Positions 1-5,406 of a stretch of DNA of 5,406 nucleotides are shown one piece after another. Under the pieces are notes generated by a model that was not told where the DNA came from, did not search any database, and was given only the letters and a program-made list of their open reading frames with translations. The stretch comes from Prevotella sp. (GTDB lineage: Bacteria > Bacteroidota > Bacteroidia > Bacteroidales > Bacteroidaceae), in the NCBI GenBank assembly GCA_021203705.1, contig JAJQAR010000182.1:1-5406 (forward strand), given 5' to 3'. Numbering within the stretch: position 1 is the first letter of the stretch; every line of letters starts with the position of its first letter. The position numbers were made by a program, and so were the translations under genes.

Positions 1-576
1 GCTGCAAGGATTAATAAAGTGGAAATGGATGAAGTGACTCGTGATATGCGTACCAAAGCTAAGCGAGCCAACTTCGGCATTATTTACGGTATCACGGCTT
101 TCGGTCTGTCAGAACAACTCAACATCAGCAGAACAGAGGCTAACCAACTTATAAACGACTATTTCGCCACATTTCCTATGGTTGAGGAATATATCAGAAA
201 AGCCACTCAAGAGGCAAGGGAGAAAGGCTATGTGGAAACGTTTTTCCACCGACGCCGCTATCTGCCTAATATCAACTCCCGCAACGCCAACGTGCGGGGC
301 TTAGACGAGCGCAATGCTATCAATGCACCTATTCAGGGATCTGCGGCTGATATTATAAAGGTGGCTATGGTAAACGTCTACCGACGCTTTAAATCGGAAG
401 GTATCAAGAGTAAGATGATTCTTCAGGTACACGACGAACTTAATTTCAGTGTACTGCTGGAGGAGAAAGAAAAAGTAGAAAAGATAGTGCTTGAAGAGAT
501 GCAAAATGCCTATCCCCTACTCGTTCCTCTTGTAGCTGACAGTGGCTGGGGACAAAACTGGTTGGAAGCTCATTAA
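1..576 (+). CDS. polA: DNA polymerase I, C-terminal part of the polymerase domain (5' end outside window)
   Basis: This is the last 191 residues of a family A DNA polymerase, which fills gaps during Okazaki fragment maturation and excision repair. The frame is open from base 1, so the GTG at 19 is not a start. Numbering from base 1, the O-helix (motif B) has R17, K21, F25 and Y29, matching E. coli R754, K758, F762 and Y766. Phe at the 762 position is the usual state that discriminates against dideoxynucleotides. The segment ERNAINAPIQGSAADIIK follows at about 103-120, with R104, N108 and Q112 equivalent to E. coli R841, N845 and Q849. Motif C, QVHDEL, has H144, D145 and E146, where Asp is a metal ligand. 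The protein ends in NWLEAH, a normal Pol I C-terminus, so the 3' end is intact. Motif A and the exonuclease domains lie upstream of the window. Family assignment is essentially certain. Confidence 0.97.
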   Translation, partial: AARINKVEMDEVTRDMRTKAKRANFGIIYGITAFGLSEQLNISRTEANQLINDYFATFPMVEEYIRKATQEAREKGYVETFFHRRRYLPNINSRNANVRGLDERNAINAPIQGSAADIIKVAMVNVYRRFKSEGIKSKMILQVHDELNFSVLLEEKEKVEKIVLEEMQNAYPLLVPLVADSGWGQNWLEAH

Positions 577-635
577 AACATACATTTACAGACCTTATTT
601 AATGTAAAAATATTATTTAATTAACTCATACTTCT

Positions 636-653
636 CATATTTCACAAAATATG
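636..653. repeat. Short perfect inverted repeat upstream of ychF
   Basis: CATATTT (636-642) and AAATATG (647-653) form perfect 7-base arms around a CACA spacer. The repeat ends two bases before the candidate -7 element, so it would sit in the -33/-7 spacer. It could be a small operator, or a weak hairpin at the end of the polA transcript. The arms are six-sevenths A/T and no long U-tract follows, so a chance match in AT-rich DNA is also possible. Confidence 0.35.
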
Positions 654-655
654 TG

Positions 656-663
656 TAAGTTTG
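656..663 (+). promoter_or_regulatory. Candidate Bacteroidetes -7 promoter element for ychF-lgt
   Basis: TAAGTTTG matches the Bacteroidetes primary-sigma -7 consensus TAnnTTTG exactly. It lies 30 bases before the ychF ATG, which would give a leader of roughly 20-25 bases. At the expected distance upstream (around 632-637) there is no TTTG, so the -33 element is absent or weak. The match is seen directly; promoter activity is inferred. The gap is the only place in the window from which a ychF-lgt transcript separate from polA could start. Confidence 0.45.
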
Positions 664-693
664 CATTTGGAAACACATTAACATTGATAAGAA

Positions 694-1794
694 ATGGCAT
701 TAAAATGCGGTATAGTAGGATTGCCTAACGTGGGTAAGTCAACATTGTTCAACTGCCTGTCAAGTGCAAAGGCACAGGCAGCGAATTTTCCTTTTTGCAC
801 AATAGAACCTAATGTTGGCATCATCACGGTGCCTGACGAAAGACTGACAAAATTGGCTGAGATAGTACATCCTGGGCGTATTGTACCGGCAACCTGCGAG
901 ATTGTAGATATCGCAGGACTTGTAAAAGGAGCTTCTAAGGGCGAAGGGTTGGGAAATAAGTTCCTCGGCAACATCCGTGAGACAGATGCCATAATTCATG
1001 TTTTGCGTTGTTTCGATGATGACAACATAACACATGTTGACGGCACTATCGACCCGATACGCGACAAGGAAATTATAGATACCGAACTGCAATTGAAAGA
1101 CTTGGAAACCATAGAGTCACGACTTGCGAAACAACAGAAGATAGCAGCCTCCGGCAACAAGGATGCGAAGATAGAGGTGAGCGTGCTTGAGACATATAAA
1201 GAAGTGCTTGAACAGGGTAAGAATGCCCGTATCGTGGAATTCTCAAGCAAGGAGGAACAGGATGCGGCGCATAATCTTTTTTTGCTTACTGCAAAACCAG
1301 TACTTTACGTCTGCAATGTTGATGAGGCATCGGCAAAGTCGGGCAATGCTTACAGCAGTAAGGTGGAGGAAGTGGCGAAAGCGGAAAATGCCGAAGTACT
1401 TATAATAGCGGCACGCACGGAAGAGGATATAGCAAGTCTTGATACTTACGAGGACAAACAGATGTTCCTTGACGAATTGGGATTGGAAGAGAGTGGTGTC
1501 AACCGCCTGACAAAAAAGGCTTATTCTCTGTTGAACCTTGAGACATTCATCACGGCAGGAGAGATGGAAGTAAAGGCGTGGACTTATCGTAAGGGTTGGA
1601 AAGCCCCGCAGTGTGCAGGTGTAATCCACACTGACTTTGAGAAAGGCTTTATCCGTGCCGAAGTGATAAAATACGATGACTACATCAAATACGGTTCTGA
1701 AGCCGCAGTCAGGGAGGCAGGAAAATTAGGTATCGAGGGCAAGGACTACGTTGTACAGGATGGTGACATCATGCACTTCCGTTTCAATGTTTAG
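694..1794 (+). CDS. ychF: Redox-regulated ribosome-binding ATPase YchF (Obg family)
   Basis: This is a complete 366-residue YchF/OLA1 protein, close to the usual family length of about 363. The family binds ribosomes, hydrolyses ATP rather than GTP, and in E. coli affects the oxidative stress response. The P-loop GLPNVGKS spans residues 9-16, and the switch region NFPFCTIEPN spans 31-40. G3 (DIAG) is at 72-75, followed by the glycine-rich KGASKGEGLGNKFL. His114 (ITHVDG) falls at the position of the His implicated in E. coli YchF catalysis. The G4 site reads NVDE (208-211), the NxxE form that replaces the GTPase NKxD and goes with ATP preference. A coiled-coil insertion occupies about 125-175, and a C-terminal TGS domain spans about 283-366 (FITAGE, KAPQCAGVIHTDFEKGFIRAE). 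The start gives the canonical N-terminus MALKCGIVGLPN. There is no clear Shine-Dalgarno sequence, only an A-rich leader. lgt follows after three bases. Confidence 0.98.
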   Translation: MALKCGIVGLPNVGKSTLFNCLSSAKAQAANFPFCTIEPNVGIITVPDERLTKLAEIVHPGRIVPATCEIVDIAGLVKGASKGEGLGNKFLGNIRETDAIIHVLRCFDDDNITHVDGTIDPIRDKEIIDTELQLKDLETIESRLAKQQKIAASGNKDAKIEVSVLETYKEVLEQGKNARIVEFSSKEEQDAAHNLFLLTAKPVLYVCNVDEASAKSGNAYSSKVEEVAKAENAEVLIIAARTEEDIASLDTYEDKQMFLDELGLEESGVNRLTKKAYSLLNLETFITAGEMEVKAWTYRKGWKAPQCAGVIHTDFEKGFIRAEVIKYDDYIKYGSEAAVREAGKLGIEGKDYVVQDGDIMHFRFNV

Positions 1795-1797
1795 CTA

Positions 1798-2649
1798 ATG
1801 ATGAAAATGCTCTGTTATATCCTTTGGAATCCTAATTTAGAAGCATTCCATATCGGCAGTTTTTCGATACGGTGGTACTCACTGTGTTGGCTTATCGGAT
1901 TGGCTCTTGCCTATTTCATCGTGAAATGGCTGTATAACGACCAGAAAATAAAGAAGGAATTGTTTGATCCCTTGTTTATTTATTGTTTCTTCGGCATAAT
2001 AATAGGTTGCCGATTGGGGCATTGCCTGTTTTATGAGCCCGACTATTTCCTTTCAAGCGGCAAACACATTATTGAGATGTTTTTGCCTATACATTTTTTG
2101 GAAGGCGGCGGTTGGAAATTCACCGGTTACGAGGGACTTGCCAGTCATGGCGGTACAATCGGACTTATAATCGCCCTTATCTTATATGTAAAACGCAGTA
2201 AATTAAGCATTTGGACAGTACTCGACAATGTGGCTATCGCTACGCCCGCAACATCGTGCATGATAAGGCTTGGCAACCTGATGAACTCGGAGATAATAGG
2301 CAAGCAGACCGACGTTCCTTGGGCGTTCATTTTTGAGCGTGTGGATATGGTTCCAAGGCATCCCGGTCAACTTTACGAAGCCATTGCCTATGCTGTTTTC
2401 TTCTTTGTGGGCTGGTATTTCTACCGCAAGAAACCGGAGAAAGTAGGCACGGGATTTTTCTTCGGTCTGTGCCTGACACTGATCTTCACTTTCCGTTTCT
2501 TTATTGAATTTACCAAGGACATTCAAGAAGCTTTTGAGGCGGACATGATTTTAGATATGGGACAATGGTTGAGCATCCCATTCATAATAGTCGGCATTGC
2601 CTGTATGGTGGGTGGAAAATGGATGCGAAAACTTGGTGCAAAGAAATAG
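1798..2649 (+). CDS. lgt: Phosphatidylglycerol--prolipoprotein diacylglyceryl transferase (Lgt)
   Basis: This is a complete 283-residue inner-membrane enzyme. It moves diacylglycerol from phosphatidylglycerol to the lipobox cysteine of prolipoproteins, the first step of lipoprotein maturation. Hydrophobic spans are visible near residues 22-45, 56-78, 113-131, 192-208, 217-236 and 257-275. The family's ASHGGTIG segment contains His117, likely equivalent to the essential H103 of E. coli. The Lgt signature appears as [13 protein letters not shown] (156-168), with Arg157, Asn160, Asn163 and Glu165 kept. It departs from the textbook pattern at the first Gly (Ile here) and at Phe (Leu here). RHPGQLYEA (187-195) and the FRFFIEF helix (232-238, Arg233) complete the active-site set. 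The C-terminal GQWLSIPFI is typical. Three in-frame ATGs (1798, 1801, 1807) compete as start. All lie just after the ychF stop, so translational coupling with ychF is likely. Confidence 0.97.
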   Translation: MMKMLCYILWNPNLEAFHIGSFSIRWYSLCWLIGLALAYFIVKWLYNDQKIKKELFDPLFIYCFFGIIIGCRLGHCLFYEPDYFLSSGKHIIEMFLPIHFLEGGGWKFTGYEGLASHGGTIGLIIALILYVKRSKLSIWTVLDNVAIATPATSCMIRLGNLMNSEIIGKQTDVPWAFIFERVDMVPRHPGQLYEAIAYAVFFFVGWYFYRKKPEKVGTGFFFGLCLTLIFTFRFFIEFTKDIQEAFEADMILDMGQWLSIPFIIVGIACMVGGKWMRKLGAKK

Positions 2650-2687
2650 TCCATGCAATTACATAGACCAGGATGTATCAATTAGAA

Positions 2688-3170
2688 CTACAACAATAAC
2701 TCGTAGTCAACAACATCGAGCCACTGCCCGAATTTATAGCCCACTTTCTCAAAGTGGGAAACTTTTTTGAAACCGAGCTTTTCGTGAAAAGCTATGCTGG
2801 CTACATTAGAACCAGTGATACAGGCTACCAATGCCTTGCCACCACGTGAGCGACATTCCGCTATTAGTTTTTTCATTAATTGTGTGGCGATACCCTGGCG
2901 CTGAAACTCTGGTGAGACATATACTGTTGTCTCGTATGTATTGCAATAAGCGGCACGCTCTTTCCACTGGTGCACATAACAAAAACCAGCTATAGTACCT
3001 TCTTTTGGCATTACATAAAAAGGATAGTCGAGCGCAATCCACATCGCTCTTGAGAGCATCTGCTCGTCTGTCAATGCTTCTGTTTCAAAAGACTCTACTC
3101 CATTCAGCACGTAATGGTTGTAGATCTTGGTAATGTCAGGGATGTCTGATTGTGAGATTTCTCTAATCAT
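2688..3170 (-). CDS. GNAT N-acetyltransferase, phosphinothricin/methionine-sulfoximine acetyltransferase-like
   Basis: This is a complete 160-residue soluble GNAT enzyme that would transfer an acetyl group from acetyl-CoA to a small amine. It resembles the Pat/Bar/MnaT group. The N-terminal IYNHYVLNGVESFET (17-31) is typical of that group. The acetyl-CoA-binding motif A is VYVSPEFQRQGIA (83-95, pyrophosphate loop Q90-A95), followed by the helix QLMKKLI. The C-terminal block NVASIAFHEKLGF (122-134), then VGYKFGQWLDVV (143-154), is diagnostic of the subfamily. Glu80 and His129 align with the Glu and His proposed as catalytic in Bar, so the enzyme looks active. The ATG at 3168-3170 follows an A/T-rich leader without Shine-Dalgarno. 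The gene lies downstream of mutS on the same strand and converges with lgt 38 bases away. Natural substrates of such homologues include methionine sulfone/sulfoximine and other amines; herbicide resistance should not be assumed. The family is clear and the substrate unknown. Confidence 0.94.
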   Translation of the reverse strand: MIREISQSDIPDITKIYNHYVLNGVESFETEALTDEQMLSRAMWIALDYPFYVMPKEGTIAGFCYVHQWKERAAYCNTYETTVYVSPEFQRQGIATQLMKKLIAECRSRGGKALVACITGSNVASIAFHEKLGFKKVSHFEKVGYKFGQWLDVVDYELLL

Positions 3171-3175
3171 TTTAT

Positions 3176-3215
3176 TTATTAAAAGTTATATAGGTGATTG
3201 AAAATTATTAAAAGT
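3176..3215. repeat. 11-bp direct repeat in the GNAT leader region
   Basis: TTATTAAAAGT occurs at 3176-3186 and again at 3205-3215, 29 bases apart start to start. Read on the - strand, the copies create TAACTTTT (3181-3188) and TACTTTTA (3209-3216), each one base off the -7 consensus TAnnTTTG. One of them could serve as a promoter for the GNAT gene after the mutS hairpin. The distal one leaves a more usable leader of roughly 30 bases, while the proximal one would leave almost none. No good -33 TTTG is seen, so promoter activity is speculative. Confidence 0.3.
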
Positions 3216-3217
3216 AT

Positions 3218-3257
3218 AGGAATGACATTAGGTGCATATTATCCATACGTCATTCCT
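3218..3257 (-). terminator. Hairpin overlapping the mutS stop codon, likely intrinsic terminator
   Basis: AGGAATGAC (3218-3226) and GTCATTCCT (3249-3257) are perfect 9-base inverted arms around a 22-base loop. On the mutS strand the first arm contains the TGA stop. In RNA the stem can extend by a G-U and a U-A pair, then after a 2x2 internal loop by two G-C pairs, leaving a 10-base loop. Downstream on the - strand the sequence is ATACTTTTAATAATTTTC (3200-3217), a broken U-rich stretch. This fits a rho-independent terminator for mutS, though the stem is only moderately GC-rich and the U-tract is interrupted. It might also protect the mRNA 3' end. Function is inferred from structure. Confidence 0.55.
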
Positions 3258-5406
3258 TGCCCGTAACTATCTTGCGTATTTCATTTAATTTGTTGAGAGC
3301 CTCAACAGGTGTAAGGTTGTTGATGTCAAGTCCAAGAATTTCGTCTCTTACTTGACAAAGCACTGGATCATCAAGTTGAAAAAAGCTAAGTTGCACGCCT
3401 TCACGACTGCGGTTGAGCTGTTCTGCCGTAGGCTTCCCTACCCCACCCGTCTGTCGGTTTTCCGTTTCAAGCTGTTTGAGTATCGTATTAGCGCGCTTCA
3501 CGATACTCTTTGGCATACCGGCTATTTGAGCCACATGGATTCCGAAAGAGTGTTCAGTGCCTCCCCGCTCCAATTTGCGAAGGAAAATCACCTTGTTTTC
3601 AGTCTCTTTCACAGAAATATTGTAATTTTTTATGCGGCTGAAACTCTTCTCCATCTCATTCAACTCATGGTAATGAGTAGCGAAAAGAGTGCGTGCCTGT
3701 GCATTAGGACGCTCATGCAGGTGCTCCACAATTGCCCAGGCAATAGAAATACCATCGTAAGTTGAAGTACCACGCCCTAACTCATCAAAGAGCACAAGAG
3801 AGCGAGGCGTTACGTTATTGAGGATATTCGCCGCCTCCGTCATCTCAACCATAAATGTAGATTCACCGACGGATATATTGTCAGAGGCCCCGACACGTGT
3901 GAATATCTTGTCAACAATACCTATCTTAGCACTTTCAGCTGGGACGAAACAGCCTATCTGTGAGAGCAACACTATCAACGCTGTCTGTCTCAATAGAGCT
4001 GATTTTCCTGCCATATTAGGACCTGTTATAATTATAATCTGTTGTTTCTTGTTGTCAAGATAAATATCATTCGGAACATAACTCTCCCCTACCGGCATCT
4101 GTGTCTCTATAACAGGATGTCTGCCTTGTTTGATGTCTATTACTATTTCATTCGCATCTAATTGCGGACGTATATAATTACGCTCTGCGGAAACCTTTGC
4201 AAACGATAGTAAACAGTCTATTTTTGCTAACAAAACAGCATTTTTCTGTATTGAAGATATGTCTTTTTGCATTGACAAGACAAAATCATTGAAAATTTTT
4301 GTCTCTAATGAAAGGATCTTATCTTCCGCTCCGAGTATTTTCTCCTCGTATTCCTTGAGCTCCTGGGTGATATATCGCTCTGCATTGGCAAGTGTCTGCT
4401 TACGTATCCATTCAGAAGGTACATTTTCCTTGTATGTGTTCCTCACCTCCAAGTAATATCCAAAGACATTATTGTAACCTATTTTAAGAGTAGCTATACC
4501 TGTCTTCTCCATCTCCCTCCGTTGTATTTTCAGGAGATAGTCCTTGCCGTTTGTGGCAATGTCACGAAGCTCATCAAGCTCGGCATTGACACCGCTCTTT
4601 ATAACCCTTCCCTTATTCACCAATGCAGGAGGGTCGTTCTCAATGGTCTTATCAATGCTGTCTCTAAGTTCCTCACAAAGGTTGATCCCCTCTCCTATCT
4701 TGTGGATCATCTCATCGTCAGACTCCAAGCAGACCTGTTTAATGGGGCTAATGGCTTGTAATGCCACCTTCAACTGTACCACCTCGCGGGGAGAGATTCG
4801 TGCCGCTGCCACCCGTGATATTATTCGTTCAAGATCACCGATATGGCCCAAATGTACATCTACCGTATCTTTAAAATCTGTATTCCGGAAGAAATATTCA
4901 ACAACATCGAGCCTCTGGTTTATTTGTTTCACATCACGAAGGGGAAAAACCAGCCATCTCTTCAACATTCTCGCACCCATTGGAGATACTGTCTTGTCAA
5001 TCACGTCAAGAAGTGATGAACCACCCTCCTGCATGGATTGGAGTAACTCAAGAGAATTGATAGTGAACTTATCGAGCCTTACATACCGTTCCTCATCTAT
5101 GCGTGAGAGAGATGTTATATGTCCGATATTCGTATGTTGTGTTATTTCCAAATATTGTAAAATAGCACCTGCGGCTATCACTCCACTATGTAGGTGGTCA
5201 ACGCCAAAACCCTTCAGCGACTTGACATTGAAATGCTTAAGGAGCTTTTGGGTAGCAGATGCTTCATTATATACCCAGTCATCAAGTTCGAAAGTAAAAA
5301 ATTTGTTTCCAAAATAACGTTCAAAGTCACTGCGCCTGCCGCGCTCAAAAAGCACCTCCTTTGGAGAAAAGTTCACTAATAACTTCTCCACATAGTCGTA
5401 TAAGCC
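3250..5406 (-). CDS. mutS: DNA mismatch repair ATPase MutS (N-terminus outside window)
   Basis: These are the last 718 residues of MutS, which recognises mismatches as a dimer and recruits MutL. The frame is open to the right edge (GLYDY precedes the GTG at 5389-5391), so that GTG is not a start. Full-length homologues have about 850-890 residues, so roughly 150 are missing, including the mismatch-binding domain I with its Phe-X-Glu motif. Numbering from the edge, the connector domain covers about 5-115. The core and lever helices with the clamp ([16 protein letters not shown] near 306) cover about 120-410. The ABC-type ATPase follows: Walker A GPNMAGKS at 462-469, signature region [15 protein letters not shown] near 504-518, Walker B LVLFDE with D541 and E542, then [10 protein letters not shown], and the switch ATHYHEL at 576-582. 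The C-terminal helix-turn-helix region ([12 protein letters not shown]) is intact. The stop lies in a terminator-like hairpin. Confidence 0.98.
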   Translation of the reverse strand, partial: GLYDYVEKLLVNFSPKEVLFERGRRSDFERYFGNKFFTFELDDWVYNEASATQKLLKHFNVKSLKGFGVDHLHSGVIAAGAILQYLEITQHTNIGHITSLSRIDEERYVRLDKFTINSLELLQSMQEGGSSLLDVIDKTVSPMGARMLKRWLVFPLRDVKQINQRLDVVEYFFRNTDFKDTVDVHLGHIGDLERIISRVAAARISPREVVQLKVALQAISPIKQVCLESDDEMIHKIGEGINLCEELRDSIDKTIENDPPALVNKGRVIKSGVNAELDELRDIATNGKDYLLKIQRREMEKTGIATLKIGYNNVFGYYLEVRNTYKENVPSEWIRKQTLANAERYITQELKEYEEKILGAEDKILSLETKIFNDFVLSMQKDISSIQKNAVLLAKIDCLLSFAKVSAERNYIRPQLDANEIVIDIKQGRHPVIETQMPVGESYVPNDIYLDNKKQQIIIITGPNMAGKSALLRQTALIVLLSQIGCFVPAESAKIGIVDKIFTRVGASDNISVGESTFMVEMTEAANILNNVTPRSLVLFDELGRGTSTYDGISIAWAIVEHLHERPNAQARTLFATHYHELNEMEKSFSRIKNYNISVKETENKVIFLRKLERGGTEHSFGIHVAQIAGMPKSIVKRANTILKQLETENRQTGGVGKPTAEQLNRSREGVQLSFFQLDDPVLCQVRDEILGLDINNLTPVEALNKLNEIRKIVTGKE

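Noticed and set aside
19..576. A separate short gene starting at GTG 19
   Set aside because: The polA frame is open upstream to base 1 and continues the family sequence, so GTG 19 is an internal Val codon.
585..608. Possible polA terminator hairpin (TTTACA at 585-590 with TGTAAA at 603-608)
   Set aside because: Six mostly A-T pairs around a 12-base loop without a proper U-run. This is expected by chance in such AT-rich sequence.
1243..1629. Open frames opposite or offset within ychF, for example 128 codons on the - strand
   Set aside because: They overlap a fully conserved ychF frame, show no family features and have no plausible leader.
2650..2687. Possible bidirectional terminator between convergent lgt and the GNAT gene (TACAT at 2660-2664 and ATGTA at 2673-2677)
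   Set aside because: The stem is only five mostly A-T pairs with no T-tract on either side, too weak to call a terminator.
4001..4023. MutS Walker A reads [11 protein letters not shown] rather than the E. coli-like GPNMGGKSTYM, as a possible ATPase defect
   Set aside because: The Gly, Lys and Ser that bind phosphate are all kept, and I recognise this version from Bacteroidetes MutS. It looks like lineage variation, not a defect.
4544..5317. Long open frame of 257 codons on the + strand opposite mutS
   Set aside because: It lies entirely antisense to the well-conserved mutS core and has low-complexity Ser-rich content and no recognisable domain. It is a shadow of mutS codon usage.
5389..5391. 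GTG as the mutS start codon
   Set aside because: The frame stays open to the window edge, and about 150 residues of the conserved N-terminal domain would be missing. It is an internal Val codon in a gene cut by the window.

Overview
The window looks like an ordinary chromosomal segment from a member of the Bacteroidetes, most likely Prevotella or a close relative. Three things suggest this. The polA, lgt and mutS products carry sequence variants I associate with that phylum, for example the [11 protein letters not shown] version of the MutS Walker A. None of the internal start codons has a clear Shine-Dalgarno site; the leaders are A/T-rich instead. The ychF leader also carries a match to the Bacteroidetes -7 promoter element (TAnnTTTG). 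The genus is an inference, not something the sequence proves.

Layout from left to right: (1) the 3' end of polA on the + strand, running in from the left edge; (2) a 117-bp AT-rich gap (577-693) with a candidate promoter and a short perfect inverted repeat; (3) ychF and lgt on the + strand, three bases apart and probably one transcript; (4) a 38-bp convergent junction (2650-2687) with no clear terminator; (5) a phosphinothricin-acetyltransferase-like GNAT gene on the - strand; (6) a 79-bp gap (3171-3249) with a 9-bp-arm hairpin that overlaps the mutS stop codon and an 11-bp direct repeat; (7) mutS on the - strand, with its 5' end beyond the right edge. No gap exceeds 300 bases.

Functionally these are mostly housekeeping genes: replication and repair DNA synthesis (PolA), mismatch recognition (MutS), a ribosome-associated ATPase linked to stress responses (YchF) and the first step of lipoprotein maturation (Lgt). 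The GNAT enzyme is the only accessory-type gene, and its substrate cannot be read from the sequence. I found no tRNA, rRNA, CRISPR array, insertion sequence or phage gene, and no sign of a previously undescribed system. The findings below are modest regulatory and annotation observations.
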